Shown here piece after piece: positions 26,368 to 34,030 of a stretch of 64,000 nucleotides of DNA. Below the pieces are notes generated by a model that was given only the letters and a program-made list of their open reading frames with translations, did no database searches and was not told the origin of the DNA. Source of the stretch: DATAWK01 sp036267255 (GTDB lineage: Bacteria; Acidobacteriota; Terriglobia; Terriglobales; Acidobacteriaceae); the NCBI GenBank assembly GCA_036267255.1, contig DATAWK010000053.1:62001-126000 (forward strand), in the 5' to 3' direction. Each line of letters begins with the position of its first letter. Position 1 is the stretch's first letter. The position numbers were made by a program, and so were the translations under genes.

Positions 26368-27204
26368 TTAATTCATCCAGCGGCGGTCGTTGGGGTCGCG
26401 GTCTTTGTCCGGGTCCACGTAGCGGCCCTGGTCGTCAAACTTCACATCGCGATTGTGTTTGCGCATGTAGACTTCAAACTTGCGCGCCGCGCGTTTGCGC
26501 TTCCAGCGGTAATAAGAGTTGCGCACGCTGAACGCGCGTTCCGACACGGCAAACGCAAAGCCGCGCCGTGGGGCCTGTTTGGCGTAGATGTAGCCGAACA
26601 ACGCTCCGCCTAAGTACGCGATGTAGGCAAAGCCGCTGGGACCCTGCATCATGCTGGCGATCGCAATCAGCAGGTAGATGAGCACCAGATATTTGGCGCG
26701 AATGGAGATAGGCAACGGGAAGAGCAGAAACTGCTGATCGCCCATGAGCGTGCCAAAGGCGGCCAGCAGGCCGAAGACGCCGCCCATTGCACCGAAGGTG
26801 GTGGCCATGGGGGTGAGGTGAAAAATGTGCGTGTAGGAGACGGCGATGGTGGTGAGTGCGGCACCCACCGCGGAGATGAAATAAAGTTCCGTGATCCAGC
26901 GCGTGCCGTAGATGGTTTCCATGTACGCGCCCACAAACCAGAGCGAAAGCATGTTGAAGAGGATGGACCAGATGCCGACGTGGATGAAGCTGTAGGTCAG
27001 GATTTGCCAGAGGTAGCCATGCATCACCATGTACGGCGTGAGGGAACAAAGGCCCAGAATGCTGCTGGCCGGGCCGGGAGCGATCCAGCCCAGCACGAGC
27101 AGCAGAAAGTAAATGGCCACGTTTATCAGAATGAGCTTGCGCACCATTCCGGCGAATGGCGGAAACTGCATCATCATCGAACTGGTAGATCCCGTGCGCG
27201 GCAT
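26368..27204 (-). CDS. Rhomboid-family membrane protein lacking the catalytic Ser and His
   Basis: A 278-residue membrane protein of rhomboid fold: IHVGIWSILFNMLSLWFVGAYMETIYG matches the L1/TM2 region, and GGVFGLLAAFG the catalytic helix. The nucleophile motif GxSG reads GAMG (Met140 in place of Ser), and the His of AHLGG reads AYLGG (Tyr197). Both catalytic residues are therefore missing, so it is unlikely to be a protease. The tail of about 70 residues is basic, then acidic (DPDKDRDPNDRRW), and cytosolic. The start is uncertain; 27204 gives a clean N-terminus. It follows an M28 peptidase gene by 26 bases on the same strand, so they are probably one transcript. Confidence 0.85.
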   Translation of the reverse strand: MPRTGSTSSMMMQFPPFAGMVRKLILINVAIYFLLLVLGWIAPGPASSILGLCSLTPYMVMHGYLWQILTYSFIHVGIWSILFNMLSLWFVGAYMETIYGTRWITELYFISAVGAALTTIAVSYTHIFHLTPMATTFGAMGGVFGLLAAFGTLMGDQQFLLFPLPISIRAKYLVLIYLLIAIASMMQGPSGFAYIAYLGGALFGYIYAKQAPRRGFAFAVSERAFSVRNSYYRWKRKRAARKFEVYMRKHNRDVKFDDQGRYVDPDKDRDPNDRRWMN

Positions 27205-27230
27205 ACGTATCCAGCGTACGGCACTGGCCG

Positions 27231-28691
27231 CTACTTGGAAACAGGCTGGGTGAAAAAGCGTTCCGGCAACGGGAAAACAGCCTGGCTGCGGTAGCCTGCC
27301 GCATTGACGGAGCGGACGCCGAAGATGACGTTGTCTTTGGAGACGGGCAGCGTCATGATGACGGCGTTGCCTGCGTTGGCGTAATACTGCCAGTTGGGAG
27401 CGTCGGTATCGCGCCAGACCACCTGATACAGCGTACCGGTGGAAGCGTTGACCGGCGGCTGCCATTTCAATTGCGTGTTGTTGTCCAGATTGCTGGTCAC
27501 GATGGCGACCTGCTGCGGCATGCCCGGCGCGGAGGCGAGCGTGGCCAGCGTGGCGGCATTGAGCCGGGCGACGTTGGCGACATAGTGAAAGTCGACGTAC
27601 TGCGGCAGATCGCCGAATTGCACGCCATCTTGCACGCGGACGTTCTGGTGCTGGTGGTGGAAATCTTCACGCCACTCGGTAAAGCGTACGGCAGGGAAAC
27701 CGAACTGGTTGAAGGAGTAATGATCGCCGCCGCGCAGGTAGCGATCCAGGCGGAAGATCAGCTCCGGGTGAATCGCGGCGGGTGCATTTGCGGGTGCGGG
27801 GAAGTAAGTGCGGCTGACATCGGCGACGGAACGGGCCAGTTCGCGCGAAGGCGAATCACTTTCCCCGCCCAGCATGCGGAGAAGCCGGATCTGCCGGTCT
27901 GTTGCCGTGGCCGGTATCCCCTCAGAGAAGACACGGACGAGATGTTTGTTCTGCAACGTATCGCCGGGTGTGGTATTGCCGCCGACGATGTCATTGTTGA
28001 GCACACCTTCCAGTTGCCAGCCCTGCTGCCGGGCGAACTCCGCCAGATGGTGGCTGCCGTAGAGGCCCTGCTCTTCGCCCGGGACGGCGACGAAGACGAG
28101 CGTGGCGGGGAGGTGCAGCTTGCTGAGTACGCGAGCGCATTCCAGGCTGACGGCCACACCGCTGGCATCGTCATTGGCGCCGGGAGCAAAGCCGTGGCTG
28201 TCAAGGATATCGGTGTCGCGCGAATCGTAATGGCCGGTGACGAGGTACATGCGCGTGGCCTGGGCGGGATCGTTGCCGCGCAGGATGGCGTATATGTTGT
28301 TGAGGACGGTGGGTTGGGCAACGCGGTCGCTGACCGGTTGGGTGAAGGTATCCCGCTTGACCTGCAGGCAGCCGCCGCAGGCGCGGGAGTAGCTTTCGTA
28401 TTGTGCCTGAATCCAGTCGGCTGCGGCCAGCACGCCCTGGCCGGCAGGGAGGTCTTTGTCCATGCTGGAGAGCGTGCTGCGGTTATGGAAGCCGACCAGC
28501 GCGGTGATGTCCTGCTGAATTCTGGCTGCGGAGATCTGGGCAATGGCTGCTTGAATTTGCGGATTGACCGGTGCGGGCGGGATGGGTTTGCCAAACTGAC
28601 GGCTATCCCTCTGTGCGTGGAGCAGGTTGGCACCCAAAAAAAGTATGGTCAAAAAATATAGCATTCTTATCAAGCAACTTTTGCCAATCAT
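27231..28691 (-). CDS. Secreted M28-family zinc peptidase
   Basis: A 486-residue exported metallopeptidase with a signal peptide (MLYFLTILFLGANLLHAQ). The two-zinc centre is visible: His154 in VTGHYDS, the Asp of GANDDASG, Glu-Glu in VPGEEQGLYGS (catalytic base and ligand), Asp234 in LNNDIVGG and a distal His in FHHQHQN. These are the ligands of the aminopeptidase M28 family. The C-terminal ~100 residues (LKWQPPVNASTGTLYQVVWRD) look like a fibronectin type III domain, which could hold the enzyme to substrate or surface. The ATG at 28691 follows a GGAGGA Shine-Dalgarno. The rhomboid-like gene lies downstream in the same unit. Confidence 0.93.
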   Translation of the reverse strand: MIGKSCLIRMLYFLTILFLGANLLHAQRDSRQFGKPIPPAPVNPQIQAAIAQISAARIQQDITALVGFHNRSTLSSMDKDLPAGQGVLAAADWIQAQYESYSRACGGCLQVKRDTFTQPVSDRVAQPTVLNNIYAILRGNDPAQATRMYLVTGHYDSRDTDILDSHGFAPGANDDASGVAVSLECARVLSKLHLPATLVFVAVPGEEQGLYGSHHLAEFARQQGWQLEGVLNNDIVGGNTTPGDTLQNKHLVRVFSEGIPATATDRQIRLLRMLGGESDSPSRELARSVADVSRTYFPAPANAPAAIHPELIFRLDRYLRGGDHYSFNQFGFPAVRFTEWREDFHHQHQNVRVQDGVQFGDLPQYVDFHYVANVARLNAATLATLASAPGMPQQVAIVTSNLDNNTQLKWQPPVNASTGTLYQVVWRDTDAPNWQYYANAGNAVIMTLPVSKDNVIFGVRSVNAAGYRSQAVFPLPERFFTQPVSK

Positions 28692-28838
28692 TTAGCGTCC
28701 TCCGAAGCAGGTGGGAAATTCACAGGGAATGTTTCCTGACCGCTTGACGCGCCATGCCATTGTCTCTAAAACTAGATTTCAACGTATGTCGCGGGTGCGG
28801 TGTCACCCATCTTATATACCCGGAGCTTTGGAGGAAAC

Positions 28839-29036
28839 ATGGCAGTTTGTCCAGAATGCGATAGCGTCTTTGACTTTGCAGAAGATGAGGTCGAAGAGGG
28901 CGAGGTCGTTCTGTGTGAAGAGTGCGGAACAGAGTATGAAATTGTCGGTACGGATCCCCTGGAATTGAGCAAGGTGGAAGGGGGCGGTTACGACGACGAA
29001 GATGTTCAGTTGAGAACTGAGGAAGAAGATGCGTAG
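28839..29036 (+). CDS. LysW-like zinc ribbon protein
   Basis: A 65-residue acidic protein with two Cys pairs, CPEC (residues 4-7) and CEEC, 26 residues apart, forming one zinc ribbon. The pattern GEVVLCEECGTEYEIVGTDPLEL is very close to LysW, the amino-group carrier protein of the alpha-aminoadipate lysine/arginine route. In known LysW proteins the chain ends in EDWGE, whose last Glu carries the substrate; here it ends EEEDA after an acidic tail, so this use is unlikely. No lysX, lysZ or related gene is near. GAGGAAAC before the ATG is a good Shine-Dalgarno. Confidence 0.85.
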   Translation: MAVCPECDSVFDFAEDEVEEGEVVLCEECGTEYEIVGTDPLELSKVEGGGYDDEDVQLRTEEEDA

Positions 29037-29064
29037 ATGAGACGGCATCCGGATAGACCGGATG

Positions 29065-29094
29065 CTGAACCCATAAAACTCCATTGCATATAAT
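29065..29094 (+). promoter_or_regulatory. Promoter of the small secreted protein gene
   Basis: CTGAAC (29065-29070), an 18-base spacer and a perfect TATAAT (29089-29094) lie 25 bases before ATG 29120. A perfect 8-bp hairpin, GCATCCGG-ATAGA-CCGGATGC (29044-29064), sits just upstream and may end the LysW-like transcript. Confidence 0.6.
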
Positions 29095-29119
29095 GGTGCG
29101 TATGGAGAGGACACATACG

Positions 29120-29479
29120 ATGCGCTGGTTTCTTCGTTGCTCTGCTGCACTGGTTCTAACGGTGGCCCTGGTTGGAGTTTTCTGCTCTGGTTCTGCGCAT
29201 GCGCAGCAGGCCAACCGGATGGTCCAAGGCAGGATATCCGATATGACTGGACGCCCTTTGTCCGGCGCGATTGTGTATCTGAAAGATGTTCGTACCCTGG
29301 ATGTGAAGAGCTACATCACAGAAAAAGATGGAGAGTATCGCTTTGAACAACTCTCCAGCAACGATGATTACAAACTGTGGGCGGAGATGGACGAAAAGAA
29401 AAGTCAGGTCCGGACGATCAGCTCCTTCGATCCCAAGAACAGTTTCCTGATCAATCTGCATATTCACACAGAAAAATAA
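29120..29479 (+). CDS. Small secreted protein with a carboxypeptidase-regulatory-like domain
   Basis: A 119-residue exported protein: a signal peptide (MRWFLRCSAALVLTVALVGV, cleavage near AHAQQ), then a single beta-sandwich domain with the CarboxypepD_reg pattern (VQGRISDMTGRPLSGAIVYLKDV, DGEYRFEQL). Such domains are abundant in Acidobacteria, most often at the N-terminus of TonB-dependent receptors; here it stands alone. The start at 29120 is favoured by GGAGAGG upstream; in-frame Met codons at 29084 and 29102 are alternatives. It runs convergent with the flavoprotein gene, with a 9-base gap. Confidence 0.75.
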   Translation: MRWFLRCSAALVLTVALVGVFCSGSAHAQQANRMVQGRISDMTGRPLSGAIVYLKDVRTLDVKSYITEKDGEYRFEQLSSNDDYKLWAEMDEKKSQVRTISSFDPKNSFLINLHIHTEK

Positions 29480-29488
29480 ACTGCTGTC

Positions 29489-30718
29489 TTAGGCGACGAC
29501 CGGTGCAGAGGCGAACGCCTGCCCGGCACTGTATCCGGAAGCCCAGGCCCACTGGAAGTTGAATCCGCCGAGGTGCCCGGTGACGTCGACCACTTCTCCA
29601 ATAAAGAACAGGCCGCGGAGCCTTTTGCTTTCCATGGTCTTTGCGGAAAGCTCCGCTGTGTCCACGCCTCCAGCGGTCACCTCCGCTTTCTCGTAGCCTT
29701 CCGTGCCTGCCGGGATCACGCTCCAGTGGTGGAGCTGCTGTTCCATTTGCGCGAGCGCATGGTTGGTCCAGCTGGCTGGAGGATGCAGCTGCAGCCAGCG
29801 ATCGGCCAGACGCTGGGGAAGGATGCCGCGCAGGGCCGCTCTGGCTGCCGCGAGATCGCGCCGTGCGTTGGGATGAAGCAGTGGAGCCGTCCAGGTACGT
29901 TCCGGCGCCAGGTCGAGGAGCAACGGCGCAGGCGGTTTCCAGTACGAGGAAATTTGCAGAATGGCCGGGCCGCTGACACCGCGGTGCGTGAAGAGCATTT
30001 TTTCGCGGAAGCGCTGCTTGCCTTGTCTATTGCCGACGGATGGTCCATTGCCGACGGAAGCGAGGACTTCTGTGGCAACGCCAGCAAGATCGCCGTAACG
30101 CTCGAGGTCGGAAGTGCTGAAGGTGAGCGGCACCAGCGCGGGACGGCACGGCTGGATGGCCAGTCCAAATTGCGTGGCGAGGTCATAACCGAGGGACGTT
30201 GCGCCCATCTTCGGGATGGACAGGCCGCCGGTGGCGACGACGAGTGCGGAAGCGGAGAACTCTGCATCGCGCGTGACGACGTGGAAGCCGAGGGTATGCC
30301 GAACCTGCTGGACGTGCGCGTTGAGGAATTTTTTTACGCCTGCGCTGGCGCATTCCTCTTCGAGCAAGGTGACGATCTGCTGCGCGGAGCGGTCGCAGAA
30401 GAGTTGGCCGAGGGTTTTCTCGTGGTAGGCGATGTTGTGCTTTTCGACGAGCATGATGAAGTCGGCGGGTGTGTAGCGGGCGAGCGCGGATTTGGCAAAG
30501 TGCGGATTGGCGGAGAGGAAATTCTCCGGTTTGCAGTGGAGGTTGGTGAAGTTGCAGCGGCCACCGCCGGAGATGAGAATCTTTTTGCCGATGCGGTCGG
30601 CATGATCGAGGACGGCGACGCGCTGGCCTTGTTTGGCGGCCTGGATGGCGCACATGAGGCCGGCAGCGCCAGCTCCGAGAACGAGAACGTCAAAGGAGTG
30701 GGTAGGATGAATGGTCAC
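29489..30718 (-). CDS. BaiN/HI0933-family flavoprotein (NAD(P)/FAD-dependent oxidoreductase)
   Basis: A 409-residue FAD protein. The dinucleotide motif GAGAAGLMCAIQAAKQG is at the N-terminus, then DRIGKKILISGGGRCNFTN, typical of the HI0933 family. LVVATGGLSIPKMGATSLGYDLA and the C-terminal GLFFIGEVVDVTGHLGGFNFQWAWASG complete the FAD site. A middle domain (GVATEVLAS through FTHRGVSGPAILQ) is the family's own insert. Homologues reduce C=C bonds of bile acids or are of unknown use. The start is GTG at 30718 (protein MTIHPTHSFDVLVLG); no clear ribosome site is seen. Confidence 0.9.
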   Translation of the reverse strand: MTIHPTHSFDVLVLGAGAAGLMCAIQAAKQGQRVAVLDHADRIGKKILISGGGRCNFTNLHCKPENFLSANPHFAKSALARYTPADFIMLVEKHNIAYHEKTLGQLFCDRSAQQIVTLLEEECASAGVKKFLNAHVQQVRHTLGFHVVTRDAEFSASALVVATGGLSIPKMGATSLGYDLATQFGLAIQPCRPALVPLTFSTSDLERYGDLAGVATEVLASVGNGPSVGNRQGKQRFREKMLFTHRGVSGPAILQISSYWKPPAPLLLDLAPERTWTAPLLHPNARRDLAAARAALRGILPQRLADRWLQLHPPASWTNHALAQMEQQLHHWSVIPAGTEGYEKAEVTAGGVDTAELSAKTMESKRLRGLFFIGEVVDVTGHLGGFNFQWAWASGYSAGQAFASAPVVA

Positions 30719-30787
30719 AAGGTGGAAGAGGAAACGGAAGTGCTGATTTCATTATGCGCCAGGAGAGAAACTGCGTCCGAAGATACG

Positions 30788-30829
30788 TTGACATAGCCGC
30801 CCTATATTAGCTAAGATTTAGTTAGCCGG
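30788..30829 (+). promoter_or_regulatory. VapBC-type promoter with imperfect palindrome
   Basis: TTGACA (30788-30793), an 18-base spacer and TAAGAT (30812-30817) precede the antitoxin gene. An inverted repeat (GCTAA / TTAGC at 30810-30826) overlaps the -10 box and could be the site of antitoxin autoregulation. Confidence 0.55.
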
Positions 30830-30837
30830 AGGATGAG

Positions 30838-31083
30838 ATGCACAAGGCGACGATGCATGAGGCAAAAACGAACCTGTCAGCGCTGGTCGAACGAGCGCAG
30901 AAGGGCGAAGAGGTGATTATTACCTCAGGGCGCGACCGTGAGCCGGTGGCCCGGGTGGTAGCCATGAACAAAGAGAAATCCAAGGGGCGTGCTCCAGGGT
31001 TGTTCAAAGGCGTTTTCAAGATAGGCCGCGACTTCGATAAACCGTTACCGGCGGATGAGCTTCGGCACTGGATGGGAGAGTAG
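30838..31083 (+). CDS. Antitoxin of a VapBC-like pair (Phd/YefM type)
   Basis: An 81-residue Phd/YefM-fold antitoxin: MHEAKTNLSALVERAQKGEEVIIT and the RDREPVARVVA strand are family hallmarks. The N-terminal part binds DNA as a dimer; the C-terminal ~35 residues (FKIGRDFDKPLPADELRHWMGE) would wrap the toxin. It ends 3 bases before the PIN toxin gene, the standard antitoxin-first arrangement. GGAGGATGAG is a strong ribosome site. Confidence 0.93.
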   Translation: MHKATMHEAKTNLSALVERAQKGEEVIITSGRDREPVARVVAMNKEKSKGRAPGLFKGVFKIGRDFDKPLPADELRHWMGE

Positions 31084-31086
31084 CGG

Positions 31087-31473
31087 ATGCAGCTTCTGCT
31101 CGATACCCATGCCTTGCTGTGGTGGGTGCTGGATCATAACGATCTGAGCAGGCAGGCGCGAAAAGCAATCGGCGATTTCAATAACGAAATTTTTGTCTCC
31201 GCGGCGACTGTCTGGGAGATCGCAATTAAGTTTCGGCTTGGCAGATTGCCGGAAGCGGAAATCTTTGTGCATTCCTTCCATAGCAATTTGAGGAAGCTGG
31301 GATTTTCTGAGCTGCCGATTTCTGTAGAACATGCCCAGCGCGCAGGATTGCTACCGGGCAAGCATAAAGACCCATTTGACCGCATGCTGATTGCACAGGC
31401 CCAGACAGAGGGAATGTTGCTTATCAGCAATGAGGAATTGTTCGACGCGTACCATGTTCACCGCATCTGGTAA
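31087..31473 (+). CDS. vapC: VapC-type PIN-domain toxin
   Basis: A 128-residue PIN nuclease. The acidic centre is visible: Asp6 in LLLDTHALLWW, Glu44 in ATVWEIAIKFRLGRL and Asp98 in KDPFDRMLIAQA. The fourth site, usually Asp in a SxDxxF motif, reads SNEELF (Asn115-Glu116), a mild change. Such toxins cut tRNA or rRNA to slow growth. It is coupled to the antitoxin gene by a 3-base gap. The position between unrelated housekeeping genes fits a mobile gene pair, but I see no att sites or transposase. Confidence 0.92.
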   Translation: MQLLLDTHALLWWVLDHNDLSRQARKAIGDFNNEIFVSAATVWEIAIKFRLGRLPEAEIFVHSFHSNLRKLGFSELPISVEHAQRAGLLPGKHKDPFDRMLIAQAQTEGMLLISNEELFDAYHVHRIW

Positions 31474-31495
31474 CTGTCAAATTGAGCACAAAGAA

Positions 31496-31529
31496 ACAAG
31501 AACGCCGTCCTGATGGACGGCGTTCTTGT
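31496..31529 (-). terminator. Terminator of rpsA (minus strand)
   Basis: A perfect 15-bp stem with a 4-base loop (31496-31510 with 31515-31529). On the minus strand it is followed by TTCTTTG, so it ends rpsA; it may also act on vapC from the other side. Confidence 0.88.
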
Positions 31530-31547
31530 GTTGCAAAGTGAGGCTGT

Positions 31548-33473
31548 TTACTCGCGTTCGCTGCGCTTCCAGTTGATGAGGTCGCCCAGCGTGGTTGAGG
31601 AAGACGATGAGGAGGAAGAAGAGGAGCTCGAGGAGCCTGAAGATGTGGGAGCCTTGTAGGCTTCGACATCGGCGCGGCTGGCTTCATCGCCCACAGCACG
31701 CAGGCTGAGACCGATCTTCTTTTCTTCCGGATTGTTCTTGATGATCTTGAAGTCGTGCTCCTGTCCGGCATCCAGCTTGACGGGAACGCCGTGAACGTCC
31801 GTCGCTTCCGAGACATGACAGAGGCCTTCGACGCCCTCCGCCAGTTCCACGAAGGCGCCGAACTGGGCCACGCGCAGAACCTTGCCGTGGACCACATCGC
31901 CGACGCGATGCTGTTCGAAGAACGTCTCCCAGACATCGGGCTGCAGCTGCTTCATGCCGAGCGAAAGGCGGCGATGTTCCGGCTCAATGCCGAGAACCAC
32001 GGCCTTGACCTTATCGCCCTTCTTGACCACTTCGGAGGGGTGCTTGATGCGCTTGGTCCAGCTCATATTGCTGACGTGGACCAGACCGTCGATGCCGTCT
32101 TCAATTTCAATGAAGGCGCCAAACTCGGTGAGGTTGCGCACGCGGCCCTCGACCGTGGTGCCGGTCGTGTACTTCTCGGCCAGGTGCTCCCACGGATTCT
32201 CAAGCAGTTGCTTCATGCCAAGCGAGATGCGCCGGTCTGAAGGATTGACGTTCAGGATGACGGTCTCGATCTCGTCGCCGGGCTTGACCAGCTTGGAGGG
32301 ATGCTTCATGCGCTTGGACCAGGTCATCTCGGAGACGTGTACGAGGCCTTCGATGCCCTGTTCGAGTTCGACAAAAGCGCCGTAGTCGGTGACGCTGAGG
32401 ATGCGGCCACGCACATGCGCGCCGATCGGGTAGCGTTCGGCAACGTCAAGCCACGGATCGGGCGTGAGCTGTTTGAAGCCGAGCGAGATGCGCTGCTTTT
32501 CCTTGTCGAATTTGAGGATCTTGACCTGAATTTCATCGCCGACATTGACCAGGTCGCGCGGGTGCGTCAAACGCCCCCAGGACATATCGGTGACGTGCAG
32601 CAGGCCATCAATGCCGCCGAGATCGACGAAAGCGCCGTACTCTGTCAGGTTCTTCACGGTTCCGGTGAGGATGACGCCCTCTTCCAGATGCTCCAGGGTT
32701 TTGGAGCGCTTGGCGGTGACTTCCTCTTCCAGAATTTCCTTGCGGCTGACAACGACGTTGCCGCGCTTTTTGTTCAGCTTGATGACGCGAACTTCGAGCG
32801 TTTGGCCAATATATGTTTCCAGGTTGCGAACCGGGCGTACTTCCACCTGCGATCCGGGCAGGAATGCCTTGAGGCCGATATCGACGGTGAGGCCACCCTT
32901 GACGCGGCTGACAACGACACCGCTGACCGGCGTTTTCTCGTTGGCTGCCTTTTCGATGGTGTCCCAGACACGGTGCCGCTGGGCCTTTTCGTAGCTCAGC
33001 AGGTAGCCACCTTCATATTCATCGCGCTCGACGACAACGTCGATGACCTGGCCGGGCTGTAATTTTGACTGCCCTGTGTGGTCAAGAACCTGCGCGAGCG
33101 GAATGAAGCCTTCGGACTTGAGGCCGACATCGACAACGACGTGCTTGTCGGTCAGCTTGACGACGGTGCCGGTGACAATATTGTCGTCGGCGGCCAGAGC
33201 GGCAGCTTCTGCGGCCTGCTCACGGTCAAAGGACTCAAGCGCCGCGGCAAAATCTTCAAATGCGGCTGCGTCGTCGGCATGCATGCTGTCTTCGACGTGA
33301 ATGGCCTGATCGTGGCTGTCGTGCTGTTCTATACCGGCCGAGTCGTCATGGACCGGGTTGTGGGTGGATTCAGGGGCGTCGGCTTCTGCCGCGACCGTTG
33401 CGATGGCGTGGGTTTCCAGTTCGGTGCTCAGTGGATTGCTCTCGGTTGTATCGGGATTGAGGACGTCTACCAT
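31548..33473 (-). CDS. rpsA: 30S ribosomal protein S1
   Basis: S1 holds mRNA on the 30S subunit. The 641-residue protein has an acidic ~90-residue N-terminal extension, then S1 (OB-fold) domains in series; repeats such as YGAFVDLGGIDGLLHVTDMSW, YGAFVELEQGIEGLVHVSEMTW and FGAFIEIEDGIDGLVHVSNMSW are clear, and I count six. The C-terminus is odd: a run of about 13 Ser (SSGSSSS...) before TTLGDLINWKRSERE. The GTG/ATG choice is simple: ATG at 33473. No strong Shine-Dalgarno is seen, fitting the translational autocontrol known for S1 in other bacteria. It stands alone with its own terminator. Confidence 0.95.
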   Translation of the reverse strand: MVDVLNPDTTESNPLSTELETHAIATVAAEADAPESTHNPVHDDSAGIEQHDSHDQAIHVEDSMHADDAAAFEDFAAALESFDREQAAEAAALAADDNIVTGTVVKLTDKHVVVDVGLKSEGFIPLAQVLDHTGQSKLQPGQVIDVVVERDEYEGGYLLSYEKAQRHRVWDTIEKAANEKTPVSGVVVSRVKGGLTVDIGLKAFLPGSQVEVRPVRNLETYIGQTLEVRVIKLNKKRGNVVVSRKEILEEEVTAKRSKTLEHLEEGVILTGTVKNLTEYGAFVDLGGIDGLLHVTDMSWGRLTHPRDLVNVGDEIQVKILKFDKEKQRISLGFKQLTPDPWLDVAERYPIGAHVRGRILSVTDYGAFVELEQGIEGLVHVSEMTWSKRMKHPSKLVKPGDEIETVILNVNPSDRRISLGMKQLLENPWEHLAEKYTTGTTVEGRVRNLTEFGAFIEIEDGIDGLVHVSNMSWTKRIKHPSEVVKKGDKVKAVVLGIEPEHRRLSLGMKQLQPDVWETFFEQHRVGDVVHGKVLRVAQFGAFVELAEGVEGLCHVSEATDVHGVPVKLDAGQEHDFKIIKNNPEEKKIGLSLRAVGDEASRADVEAYKAPTSSGSSSSSSSSSSSSSTTLGDLINWKRSERE

Positions 33474-34030
33474 AGGACAGCGGCTCCAGACTCAGTGCGA
33501 AGCGGTGTTGTGCTTCGCTGCAGGGTGAGGCCGGTAAGCCGGTTTCACCTTGCGATCCGGTCGGGTTCCTGGAAGGATGCTGCAGGTTGCAGTGCCTGGC
33601 AGAAGATCGAGAACCGGAGATCACGAACTCTCTGGAACCCTGCTACGATAGCTCCGCGGCGAGAGCGCCAAGTGGATTGCGAAGACGGACTTTCGCAAAG
33701 GACTTTGGACACAGCCAAAAGGAACGTCGAGTTTGGGATTAGAGCGAATCCGTGATGAAGCATCCACGCAAGAGTCCAAAGCGCAGTGCTCCCATCAAAA
33801 CTATATCAACCGGTGGAAAACAGTGTCAATCAAACACATCGAAATCTCACCGGAATCACCTGCATAAAGAGATGCGGAGATTTGTGACTGGACGCACAAA
33901 TTTATCCATAAAGTTATGTCTGCTGCGTGACGTAATAACACAAGAGGAGGTCCAATTTGCAGACAATAGAGCAAACAGGGCATCCAAAGAAGCAGTTTTA
34001 GAAGCAGTTTTGAGGAAGAGAGAATTCCAT
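33474..34030. other. Intergenic region between rpsA and the MDR reductase
   Basis: About 560 bases between divergent genes. A possible rpsA promoter on the minus strand is TTGGCG - 15 bases - TATCGT (around 33643-33670), giving a ~170-base leader. The right part (33780-34030) is more AT-rich than its neighbours and contains a direct repeat, AGAAGCAGTTTT, twice (33990s). An open frame in phase with the reductase runs through it, but its residues match nothing I know. Confidence 0.45.

Noticed and set aside
31087..31473. VapBC pair as part of a prophage or island
   Set aside because: No integrase, transposase, att-like repeat or tRNA is nearby.
33752..34030. N-terminal extension of the MDR reductase
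   Set aside because: The frame is open but the residues are low-quality and unlike the family; ATG 34031 gives the usual N-terminus.
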